From contig UQHV01000008.1 in the NCBI GenBank assembly GCA_900540895.1, forward strand, positions 20,245 through 84,244: 64,000 nucleotides of DNA. The letters are read 5' to 3'. Position numbers and translations under genes: made by a program. The DNA is from an uncultured Collinsella sp. (lineage in GTDB: Bacteria > Actinomycetota > Coriobacteriia > Coriobacteriales > Coriobacteriaceae). Of this stretch, positions 8,788 through 16,802 are shown piece after piece. The stretch's first letter is position 1, and each line of letters begins with the position of its first letter. The notes beneath the pieces were generated by a model, which saw nothing but the letters and a program-made list of their open reading frames with translations, did no database searches and was not told the DNA's origin.

Positions 8788-10356
8788 ATGGACGACGCGA
8801 GCGAGCGTGCAATCGAAGAGGACATGCTCGATCAGTTCAATTACTTTGACGATGAGGATGAGGAGCTAATCGATCGTCGCGAGCCGGCATCGCTTGACTC
8901 ATTTGATCTGGTCGATGAAGAGCCCGACGAGGACGAGGTCGGATCAGCGGAGCCCCAACAGCCTTCGCGCCTTGACTCGCTGCTTTCGAGAGCCCCCATG
9001 CACCACGGCGTTCGTGCCGGCGCGCTCCATATGAAAACTGATTGGCACCAGATCGTGACGGCAGGCGATGAGCTTGCCGTCGATGCGCCACTCACCGACA
9101 AGTCATCCATCATCTGCCGCACCGGCATGCTTATGCTGGCAAGCGGAACAGGTGCCTGGCGCGTGCGCGATACCATGAATCGTGTTGCTGCCGTACTCGG
9201 CGTCACGATTCACGTCGACCTGAGTCTTCTGTCGTTTGAGTGCACTTGCATCGAAGATGGCCACTGCTTTAACGAGGTTGTCAGCCTGCCCACAACGGGA
9301 GTCAATACCCATCGCATTTGGATGATGGAGAGTTTCCTCAAGGAAATCGAGACCTATGGTCGTCGCTTCACGGTACACGAGTATCACGAGATGCTCAGGA
9401 CCGTTGAGAGCTCAAAGCCCGATTACTCTCCCTGGCAACAGGGCCTTGCGGCAGCCTGTGCTTGCGGCGCCTTCGTCTTTTTGCTCGGCGGCGGCCCTAT
9501 CGAGATGGCCTGCGCGTTTGTGGGCGCGGGTGTCGGCAATTTTGCCCGCTCCCATATTCTCAAGCAGGGCCTTGGTCAGTTCAGCGCGCTGACGACCGGC
9601 GTTGCGCTCGCTTGCGTTTCGTATCTGCTGGCATTGCTCGGCCTTGGCCAGGTCATACCGGGGGCAATGTCGCACCAAGAAGGCTATATCGGCGCGATGC
9701 TCTTTGTGATTCCCGGCTTTCCGCTCATTACGGCAGGCCTCGACATCGCTAAGCTCGACATGCGAAGCGGTATCGAGCGCCTTTCATATGCCGTATCGAT
9801 TATTGTGATGGCGACGCTCGTAGGTTGGATGGTTGCCGAGTGTGTTGGCCTGGCGCCGGACGACTTTGCGCCGCTCGGCCTTTCGCCGCTTGCTCTTACG
9901 CTCCTGCGCGTGGTGATGAGCTTCGTTGGCGTATTCGGCTTCTCGGTGATGTTCAACAGCCCGGTAAAGATGGCCGCGGCAGCTGGGCTGATCGGCGCCG
10001 TGTCCAATACCCTGCGTCTGACCCTTGTCGATGCGCCGACGATGATTCCCTTCCTGGGCCTCAGCACGGGAATGCCTCCCGAGGCAGCAGCGTTTATCGG
10101 CGCGCTGGTATCGGGTCTGCTGGCAAGCTTGGCCGAAGTCAAGCTCACCTACCCGCGCATCGCCCTCACGGTGCCTTCGATTGTCATTATGGTGCCCGGT
10201 CTGTATCTCTATCGCTCTATGTATTACATGTGCACCTTCGACACAGTCAATATGCTCGGCTGGTTTGTGCGCGCAGTGCTCATCGTAGCGTTTCTGCCTG
10301 TTGGGCTGGGTGTGGCGCGTACGCTCACCGACCCTCGCTGGCGCCACACCAGCTAA
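8788..10356 (+). CDS. Threonine/serine exporter family protein (ThrE-like)
   Basis: Predicted inner-membrane exporter, 522 residues. About 75 N-terminal residues are very acidic (DEDEELIDRR, DEEPDEDEVGS) and probably disordered in the cytoplasm. A soluble part with the ThrE signature GTGAWRVRDTMNRVAAVLGV follows. From about residue 210 there are some ten hydrophobic segments, which fit the ThrE domain (DUF1212) plus the ThrE_2 domain in one chain. AGGAAGGGAG lies before the ATG. The Corynebacterium ThrE exports threonine and serine; the substrate here is inferred from the family only. It is transcribed alone. Confidence 0.85.
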   Translation: MDDASERAIEEDMLDQFNYFDDEDEELIDRREPASLDSFDLVDEEPDEDEVGSAEPQQPSRLDSLLSRAPMHHGVRAGALHMKTDWHQIVTAGDELAVDAPLTDKSSIICRTGMLMLASGTGAWRVRDTMNRVAAVLGVTIHVDLSLLSFECTCIEDGHCFNEVVSLPTTGVNTHRIWMMESFLKEIETYGRRFTVHEYHEMLRTVESSKPDYSPWQQGLAAACACGAFVFLLGGGPIEMACAFVGAGVGNFARSHILKQGLGQFSALTTGVALACVSYLLALLGLGQVIPGAMSHQEGYIGAMLFVIPGFPLITAGLDIAKLDMRSGIERLSYAVSIIVMATLVGWMVAECVGLAPDDFAPLGLSPLALTLLRVVMSFVGVFGFSVMFNSPVKMAAAAGLIGAVSNTLRLTLVDAPTMIPFLGLSTGMPPEAAAFIGALVSGLLASLAEVKLTYPRIALTVPSIVIMVPGLYLYRSMYYMCTFDTVNMLGWFVRAVLIVAFLPVGLGVARTLTDPRWRHTS

Positions 10357-10389
10357 TTGGTGCAAGGGGGACAGGTTACTTTGCACCAA
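10357..10389. repeat. REP-like palindrome, TTGGTGCAA family (copy 1)
   Basis: TTGGTGCAA and TTTGCACCAA form an inverted repeat around GGGGGACAGGTTAC. A second copy lies in opposite orientation at 56000-56031 with nearly the same loop. It starts immediately after the exporter stop codon. Confidence 0.8.
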
Positions 10390-10392
10390 ATG

Positions 10393-10459
10393 AGTTGCGG
10401 TGAAATAGGGACTGAATTGCTGCTTAAAGGGTCAAAACAGCCCGTATTCCACCGCAACT
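10393..10459. repeat. REP-like palindrome, AGTTGCGGTGAAATA family (copy 1)
   Basis: 22-base arms AGTTGCGGTGAAATAGGGAC(TG) and (CA)GCCCGTATTCCACCGCAACT pair with two mismatches around a 23-base centre. A second copy is at 59852-59918. It is the second of two different palindromes in tandem here. Confidence 0.8.
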
Positions 10460-10575
10460 TATGGGGTCGGGGGATTATCGGTGCCCTGCATCTTCATAAA
10501 CCCAACGCTTACGAAGCGTATGCGTTTCGTACTAGGCTGGTTCCACCACATAAGTAGTCGCAGACGCGCGTAACA

Positions 10576-10626
10576 CGGGCGGGCGAGATGAAGTCCCAGT
10601 AACTCCATCTCGCCCGCCCGTTTTTG
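10576..10626 (+). terminator. Strong rho-independent terminator
   Basis: CGGGCGGGCGAGATG pairs with CATCTCGCCCGCCCG, followed by TTTTTG. It ends the exporter transcript and lies 43 bases upstream of the next gene. Confidence 0.85.
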
Positions 10627-10668
10627 TTGGCGGCGCCGCGACGCAACACGGAAAGGAATCTGCCCTTC

Positions 10669-11217
10669 ATGCCTATCAACAAACGAGAAAGCCTGCTGTT
10701 CACCTTTATCATGTGCTTTTGCATGGTGCTCTGGATGAGCATCTACAACGTTGCCCTGCAGCACGGGGCCATCAACGGCGAGGTCGTTGCCGCTGCGTGG
10801 CTCGGCTTCCCCGTTGCCTACATTTTTGCCATGTGCTGCGACTGGTTCGTCGCCAGCCCGCTCGCCAAGGGTTTCGCCTTTAAGTACTTGGTCACGCCGG
10901 GCAAGAGCTCGCCGCTTGCCATGACGCTCGCCGTCAGCTCCTGCATGGTCGTTCCCATGGTCATCATCATGTCGCTTTTCGGCGCGTGCGAGGGTCTGAC
11001 GCACATGCCCGGCGGCATCCTTGCGAACCTGTATTCCGTGCCCGCGATCTGGATGATCAACATCCCGCATAATTTTGTGATGGCGCTGCCGTGGAACCTT
11101 TTGGTAGCCGGTCCGATTTCCCGCTTCGTCTTCCGTCGCGCCTTCCCTGTGGGGACGGTTTTCGAGGAGGAGCATGCCGAGCTCTTGGAGCAGGCTATGG
11201 CTTCTGAGCGCGAGTAG
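10669..11217 (+). CDS. DUF2798-like small membrane protein
   Basis: Predicted 182-residue integral membrane protein with four hydrophobic helices arranged as two similar halves. LLFTFIMCFCMVLWMSIYN and AAWLGFPVAYIFAMCCDWF form the first pair, LAVSSCMVVPMVIIMSLFG and the PHNFVMALPWNLLVAGPIS region the second. This fits DUF2798-type proteins, which have no known function. I chose ATG 10669 because GGAAAGGA lies upstream and the upstream frame overlaps a terminator. The C-terminus is acidic (FEEEHAELLEQAM). It stands alone between terminators. Confidence 0.7.
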   Translation: MPINKRESLLFTFIMCFCMVLWMSIYNVALQHGAINGEVVAAAWLGFPVAYIFAMCCDWFVASPLAKGFAFKYLVTPGKSSPLAMTLAVSSCMVVPMVIIMSLFGACEGLTHMPGGILANLYSVPAIWMINIPHNFVMALPWNLLVAGPISRFVFRRAFPVGTVFEEEHAELLEQAMASERE

Positions 11218-11382
11218 CTCGCTTAGGGACCTGCTGAGCGCGGGCGACTTGCTTGGTTGGAGCCCTAAGCGTGGATAGCTCGCTCGGCGACATCGCGGGC
11301 GCGAGCGGTGCGCATGACCTGAGGGCCCGTGCTGCTCCGTTGCCCGACGTGCTAGCGCGCAGACAATCTGTTGGTGCATTCG

Positions 11383-11415
11383 GCGGCTGCTGAAGCGTTT
11401 CGGCAGCCGCTTTTT
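11383..11415 (+). terminator. Terminator upstream of the activase operon
   Basis: GCGGCTGC(TGAA) pairs with (TTC)GGCAGCCGC, followed by TTTTT. The roughly 165 bases before it, back to the DUF2798-like gene, contain only an imperfect CGCTTAGGG/CCCTAAGCG stem. Confidence 0.8.
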
Positions 11416-11427
11416 ATACGGAGTTTA

Positions 11428-11448
11428 AATACAACAGTCTGTTGTATT
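11428..11448. promoter_or_regulatory. Probable TetR-type operator
   Basis: A perfect inverted repeat: AATACAACAG, one base, CTGTTGTATT. It lies 50 bases upstream of the large activase gene, which is followed by an overlapping TetR gene. Length, symmetry and AT-rich promoter setting fit a TetR operator, so I infer autoregulation of the two-gene operon. Confidence 0.75.
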
Positions 11449-11497
11449 ACGTAGAGTGGTATATCTCTAGCAGGAAAAATGCGAGAGACGGAGCATT

Positions 11498-14400
11498 ATG
11501 GCGTTGCTAGTAGGACTGGACGTAGGGTCGACGACGACCAAAGTTTACGCGATGCACGAGGATATGACCGAGGCGTGGTGGGGATATCGCCGCCACGGGG
11601 CGTGTCAGGCAGCGAGCGTGCGCGCCATGCTCGGCGAGCTCGCCGAGCGCTTTCCCCATGAGTCGCTGCGCGTTGCGGTGACCGGCTCGGGTGCGCGCGA
11701 TATCGCGACCGCGCTGGGCGCCTCGTACGTTCAGGAGGTGGTCGCCAACGCGCTCGCGATCAGCAGGTTCTATCCGCAGACGCGCTGCGCCATCGAGCTG
11801 GGCGGCCAAGACGCCAAGATGATCTTCTTCCGCACCAACGATAAGGGAGACATCGAGGTTGCCGACATGCGCATGAACGGCTCGTGCGCAGGCGGTACCG
11901 GCGCATTTATCGACGAGATGGCAAAGCTCATGGGGGTCGGCACCGAATCGGGCGAGTTCGAGCAGCTCGCAAGCCGGGGAACGACCGTCCACGAGGTCTC
12001 GGGCCGCTGCGGCGTGTACGCAAAGACCGATATCCAGCCGCTGCTCAACGAGGGCATTCCTACCACCGACCTGGCGCTTTCGGCGCTTCACGCGGTCGCC
12101 CGCCAAACGATCGGCGGTCTGGCCCAGGGTATCGACATCGAGCCGCCGGTAATCTTCGAGGGCGGTACGCTCGCCTACAACCCCACGCTGGTCCGCGTGT
12201 TCCGGGAGCAACTGAATCTATCGGACGATCAGGTTATCGTCCCGCGCGATCCGCAGATCATGGTCGCGCGCGGTGCCGCCCTGTCGCTGACCGACATGTT
12301 CGCATCGTCCCAACCGATCGACCTTCCCGACGCTTTTGTCCGGCTGGATAAGCTCGAGACGGTCGCGCCCGCAAGCGGGGAGGGACGTCTTGCCCAGCCC
12401 TTTTTTGCCACACCTGCCGAGCAGGCGGATTTTACGGCACGCCATGGCAAAGAGACGCCGGCAAAGGGTCCGGATGCGTATGCGCCCGGAGAGACGGTGC
12501 GTGTGGCGCTCGGTATCGATTCGGGGAGCACGACGACCAAGTTCGCCCTGGTCGATGAGGCGGGTGAGCTTGTCGATTCGTTCTACGCGTCTAATAACGG
12601 CAGACCGCTCGACGTCGCCCAACAGGGTCTTGTCAGCTTGAAGAACCGCTGGGAGACAGCGGGAGTCACGCTTGCGATCGATGCCGTGGGCACCACGGGA
12701 TACGGCGAGGAGCTTTTCGCGCGCGCGTTCCACGCCGACTACCATACGGTCGAGACGGTCGCGCACGCCCGCGCCGCGTGCGCATGCGTTCCCGATGCGA
12801 CCTTCGTGCTCGACATCGGCGGACAGGATATGAAGGCCATCTGGCTCAACCACGGCGTGCTGACCGATATCGTCGTCAACGAGGCGTGCTCTGCGGGCTG
12901 CGGCTCGTTCCTCGAGGGTTTTGCCAAAAACCTCGGAATAGCCGTTGAGGATATCGCGACCGAGGCATTTTCGTCCAAAGCCCCCGCCGTTCTCGGCAGC
13001 CGCTGCACGGTGTTCATGAACAGCAGCGTCGTTTCCGAGCAGCGGCGCGGTAAGGGTCCGGGCGACATCATGGCCGGTCTCTGCCGTTCGATTATCGAGA
13101 ACGTGTTCACCAAGGTCATTCGCGTTTCAAATCTCAACCGTCTGGGCGACAAAGTCGTCGTCCAGGGCGGCACGTTCCGAAACGACGCGGTGCTGCGCGC
13201 ATTCGAGCAGTATCTGGGCAAACCCGTCACGCGTGCGCCCCACCCGGGGCTGATGGGCGCTATCGGTATCGCCCTGCTCGCGCGCGAGGAATGCCGCAAG
13301 GGCGACGCCGGCACGTCGTTTATCGGGCTCGATGCCGTGGAGCGCTTCGAGCATCGCGAGTTCGGCGGCGTTACCTGCCGTCGGTGCAACAACCGCTGCC
13401 AGCGCGCGGTCGTGGCATTTGGCGACGGCTCGCTTTACGTCACGGGCAATCGCTGCCCGCGCGGCGGCGCCATCTCATGGGATGAGCTCGTGCGCGAGGT
13501 TCCCGCGGCGGAGGAGCTGCGTCCGCAGGGTGCTTGCGAGGCACAGGCACCCGGCACGGGGCGCGACCGGACCGCGGCTGCCCCCAATCTCTTTGTCGAC
13601 CGCGAGAAGCTGCTGTTCGAGTCGTACCCCACGGTTCCCGTCTGCGGGGGGCGCGATGTCACGATCGGCATTCCCCGTGTGCTCGAGTTCTGGGACACCA
13701 TGCCGTTCTGGTCGACGTTCTTCAGCACGCTCGGCTTTAAGGTGCGCGTCTCGGGACGCAGCACCAAGGCGATGTACGAGCGCGGTCTGGCGCACGTCAC
13801 ATCCGACACCGTGTGCTTCCCGGCCAAGCTCGTCCACGGGCACATCCGCAATCTCGTCGACGCCGGCGTCGACCGCATCTTCATGCCCATCATCACGACG
13901 GTGCCCACCGAAAACACCGCCTCTACCAGCGAGTGGATGTGCGCCGTCGTAAAGGGATACCCCTACGTGATGCGCAATTCCGATAACCCGGAGGAGCGTT
14001 TCGGCGTTCCGTTCGATACGCCGCTGTTCCACTGGTACGACGAGGGCGACCGAAACCGCCAGCTCAAGGCGTGGTGCAAGGAGACCTTCGATATCGATGC
14101 CGACCTGGTTGCCAAGGCGACCGAGCAGGCGGACCGCGCGCAGGAGACGTTTGAGAACCAGCTGCAGCTGCGCGGCAGGCAGGTGCTCGAGAACGTGCGC
14201 GAGGACGGCGGCTACGCGGTGGTGATCGCTTCGCGCCCGTACCACAACGACCCGCTGGTCAACCACGGGCTGCCCAAGCTCTTCTCTGAGCGCGGCATCC
14301 CCGTGCTGACGCCCGATGCGGTGCCGGGGGTCTGCAACGTCGATCTTTCCAACAGCCGCATCGACATCGTGAACAACTACCATGCGCGCATGCTGTCGTG

Positions 14401-15937
14401 CGCGGTCATCGTCGCATCGACGCCCGAGCTCGAGCTCGTGCAGATGGGCAGCTTCGGCTGCGGCCACGATGCGTATCTCACCGACGAGATCGCGCGCATG
14501 ATGGGCGAGATGGGCTCCAAGGTTCCGATGATGATCAAGCTCGATGAGAGCGACGTCGCCGGTCCCATGGGCATTCGCGTGCGTTCGTTTATCGAGTCGG
14601 TCAACCGTCGTCGCGCGGAGGAGCGTGCCGAGGGCGCCCGGGTGCACGCGGGCCATCCGCTCGACGACCCGTATAAGGTCAAGTACACCAAGCGCGACCG
14701 GCACGACAAGATCGCGCTGGTCCCCAACACCTCCCATGCGTTCTGCAGGCTCATGACCGCGGCGATGCGCAATCAGGGCGTGCGCGCCGAGGCCCTTGAT
14801 ATCGGGCGCGAGGATGCCATCCGCCTGGGCAAACGCTATGTGCACAACGACATCTGCTTCCCCGCGCAAATCGTGATCGGCGAGGCGCTCGCGGCACTCG
14901 AGAGCGGTAAGTACGACCCGCACGACGTCGCCGTGGTGACTGGCAAGTATATCGGCGACTGCCGCCTGACGCACTACATGCCCCTGCTGCGCCGCGCGCT
15001 CGACGACGCGGGATACGACTATGTCCCGGTGCTCACCAACGACGACGTCGATGCCCACAATGCGCATCCGGGCTTCAAGCTCGGCCTTGGCCCGAGCATC
15101 CAGATCGCCTACGGTCTTCCCATGATCGATGCCCTCGAGGCCATGCTTAGGCGCATCCGTCCCTACGAGCTCGAGAAGGGCGCGGCGGACGCTGCGTTCG
15201 ACCGCGCGCTCGATGAGGTTATCGAGGGCATGGAGCGCTCCGGGCTGAGAGGCCAGGCGACGGGCTTCAAACGCGCGCTTGCGATCATGGACGCCGTTCC
15301 GTACGACCGCTCGAACCCGCATCCGACCGTTCTCATCGTGGGCGAGTACCTGCTCAATTTCCATCTCGGCGCCAACCACGAGATCGAGCGCTACCTCGAG
15401 GACAACGGGCTCGAGGTCATCGAGGCGCGCATGACCGACGTGATCCGCAAGACCTATTTCTACAAGCATGCGCAGTCGCGCGAGTTCCACGTCGACCTGT
15501 CGCTGCCCGAAAAGGCCTGGTACGCCACGGCGGACAACCTGTTCGAGCTCGCGCACGACCGTTGCGACCGCCTGGGCGCGGCGAGCCCGCTCTACGAGCC
15601 GCCGACGCGCATGCCCGAGCTCGTGCGCGCGAGCGATAAGATCCTGCACCATACGTTCGATGCGGGCGAGGGCGTGCTGATTCCGGCGGAGATCCTCGAG
15701 CACGCCAAGCGCGGCTGCCGCAACTTCGTGATCCTGCAGCCGTTCGGGTGTCTGCCCAACCATGTCGTGGGGCGCGGGCTCATCCATGCGCTCAAGGAGC
15801 AGTATCCCACGGCGCAGTTCCTGCCGCTCGACTACGATCCCGACGTGAGCTTCGCCAACGTGGAGAACCGTCTTCAGATGCTCATCATGAACGCCAAGGC
15901 GCAGGGGTGCGGTGAGGCGCATGGCGAGACCGCGTAA
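11498..15937 (+). CDS. plsA: Giant acyl-CoA dehydratase activase/reductase-like protein, putative plasmalogen synthase
   Basis: Predicted oxygen-sensitive iron-sulfur enzyme of 1479 residues. Two ASKHA-type BadF/BcrA activase domains come first. The first has LDVGSTTTKVYAM, ELGGQDAKMIF and the cluster-binding SCAGGTGAFIDEM. The second starts near residue 335 with GIDSGSTTTKFAL, DIGGQDMKAIWL and NEACSAGCGSFLEGFA. A CRRCNNRCQR cysteine motif lies near residue 627. A DUF2229-type region starts near 720 (IPRVLEFWDTMPFWSTFF), and a long HgdB/dehydratase-like C-terminal part has DICFPAQIVIGE and CRNFVILQPFGCLPNHV. This domain string followed by a TetR gene matches the plsA-plsR plasmalogen operon described in Clostridium perfringens. 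The function here is inference. Confidence 0.75.
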   Translation: MALLVGLDVGSTTTKVYAMHEDMTEAWWGYRRHGACQAASVRAMLGELAERFPHESLRVAVTGSGARDIATALGASYVQEVVANALAISRFYPQTRCAIELGGQDAKMIFFRTNDKGDIEVADMRMNGSCAGGTGAFIDEMAKLMGVGTESGEFEQLASRGTTVHEVSGRCGVYAKTDIQPLLNEGIPTTDLALSALHAVARQTIGGLAQGIDIEPPVIFEGGTLAYNPTLVRVFREQLNLSDDQVIVPRDPQIMVARGAALSLTDMFASSQPIDLPDAFVRLDKLETVAPASGEGRLAQPFFATPAEQADFTARHGKETPAKGPDAYAPGETVRVALGIDSGSTTTKFALVDEAGELVDSFYASNNGRPLDVAQQGLVSLKNRWETAGVTLAIDAVGTTGYGEELFARAFHADYHTVETVAHARAACACVPDATFVLDIGGQDMKAIWLNHGVLTDIVVNEACSAGCGSFLEGFAKNLGIAVEDIATEAFSSKAPAVLGSRCTVFMNSSVVSEQRRGKGPGDIMAGLCRSIIENVFTKVIRVSNLNRLGDKVVVQGGTFRNDAVLRAFEQYLGKPVTRAPHPGLMGAIGIALLAREECRKGDAGTSFIGLDAVERFEHREFGGVTCRRCNNRCQRAVVAFGDGSLYVTGNRCPRGGAISWDELVREVPAAEELRPQGACEAQAPGTGRDRTAAAPNLFVDREKLLFESYPTVPVCGGRDVTIGIPRVLEFWDTMPFWSTFFSTLGFKVRVSGRSTKAMYERGLAHVTSDTVCFPAKLVHGHIRNLVDAGVDRIFMPIITTVPTENTASTSEWMCAVVKGYPYVMRNSDNPEERFGVPFDTPLFHWYDEGDRNRQLKAWCKETFDIDADLVAKATEQADRAQETFENQLQLRGRQVLENVREDGGYAVVIASRPYHNDPLVNHGLPKLFSERGIPVLTPDAVPGVCNVDLSNSRIDIVNNYHARMLSCAVIVASTPELELVQMGSFGCGHDAYLTDEIARMMGEMGSKVPMMIKLDESDVAGPMGIRVRSFIESVNRRRAEERAEGARVHAGHPLDDPYKVKYTKRDRHDKIALVPNTSHAFCRLMTAAMRNQGVRAEALDIGREDAIRLGKRYVHNDICFPAQIVIGEALAALESGKYDPHDVAVVTGKYIGDCRLTHYMPLLRRALDDAGYDYVPVLTNDDVDAHNAHPGFKLGLGPSIQIAYGLPMIDALEAMLRRIRPYELEKGAADAAFDRALDEVIEGMERSGLRGQATGFKRALAIMDAVPYDRSNPHPTVLIVGEYLLNFHLGANHEIERYLEDNGLEVIEARMTDVIRKTYFYKHAQSREFHVDLSLPEKAWYATADNLFELAHDRCDRLGAASPLYEPPTRMPELVRASDKILHHTFDAGEGVLIPAEILEHAKRGCRNFVILQPFGCLPNHVVGRGLIHALKEQYPTAQFLPLDYDPDVSFANVENRLQMLIMNAKAQGCGEAHGETA

Positions 15938-16610
15938 GGACGCCGATGCGCCCGATGCACGCACCCGTATCATCGAGGCGTTTTGGGAGCTCATCGAGAA
16001 CAACAGCATCTTCGAGCTGTCGGTTGGCGAGGTGACCCGCGCCGCCCAGTGCAATCGCGGAACGTTTTACTACTATTTTCACGATTTCGATGAACTCGTC
16101 GCCATCGCCATAGCCCAGCTGCTGCAGGATAACGAGCTCATCACCGATGCCCTCTGGCATTTTTCGAGCGAGGGCGACCTTTCGGCGTTCGACCGGCGCG
16201 ACGTCCGCTGCCTGCTGCGGCGCATCGTCATCACCATGAGGGCGGGTGCCGCCGAGCAGGTCGTGCAGGGCATCCATACGATCATCATCGACCGCGTGAG
16301 AGAGATCGTCCACCCCGACGGAGAAGAGCTCAAGGCAGATTCGAGCTTTGCGGTGGGCTTTCTGGTCTCGGGCATCATGGGCTTTGTGATGGCGGTCGGC
16401 TTTGCCCGGGAGGGCGGCGAGGAGATAGACCTCGAGCAGCTGGGGGACAGCGCGTGCGCGTACCTGAGGGCGGTCGCCATGCAGACGGTGGAAACGGTCG
16501 CGCAAGTCGAGGGCGTCGATACATCCGAGCTGCTCGAACGCGTCTCCAAGGAGGCCGATGCCTATCGCGCATCGCGTGCGACGAGTCCCGACGTGGTGAA
16601 AGACGCCTAG
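15921..16610 (+). CDS. TetR-family regulator (PlsR-like)
   Basis: 229-residue DNA-binding repressor-type protein. The N-terminal helix-turn-helix covers about residues 12-60 and includes TRIIEAFWELIENN, LSVGEVTRAAQCNRGTFYYYF. The C-terminal domain is mostly helical and fits a TetR ligand/dimer domain. The ATG at 15921 lies inside the end of the upstream gene (17-base overlap), so the two are translationally coupled; GTG 15912 is an alternative start. The palindrome at 11428 is the likely target. Position and pairing match the regulator of the plasmalogen operon. Confidence 0.82.
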   Translation: MARPRKDADAPDARTRIIEAFWELIENNSIFELSVGEVTRAAQCNRGTFYYYFHDFDELVAIAIAQLLQDNELITDALWHFSSEGDLSAFDRRDVRCLLRRIVITMRAGAAEQVVQGIHTIIIDRVREIVHPDGEELKADSSFAVGFLVSGIMGFVMAVGFAREGGEEIDLEQLGDSACAYLRAVAMQTVETVAQVEGVDTSELLERVSKEADAYRASRATSPDVVKDA

Positions 16611-16802
16611 GGTTTCTCTTGCGGGGCGCCTGTCGCGCATCGCGCGGTGAGTCCCGCGATGCGGTCATAACCTGCATTCATGTGAGCCGGGTTTATAGAT
16701 ATTCCTCCAGCTGTTAACATAGACAACCTGTGGGTAAAGAGACAAAAGCGCCGCCGACGGGCGGGCGTTTTGATTTCGATGAACTCATGTAAGGAAACGA
16801 GC

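Noticed and set aside
13475..16054. 859-codon minus-strand frame over the plsA-like gene
   Set aside because: Composition is that of a shadow frame (His/Arg/Val-rich) and it lies wholly inside a gene with recognised domains on the other strand.
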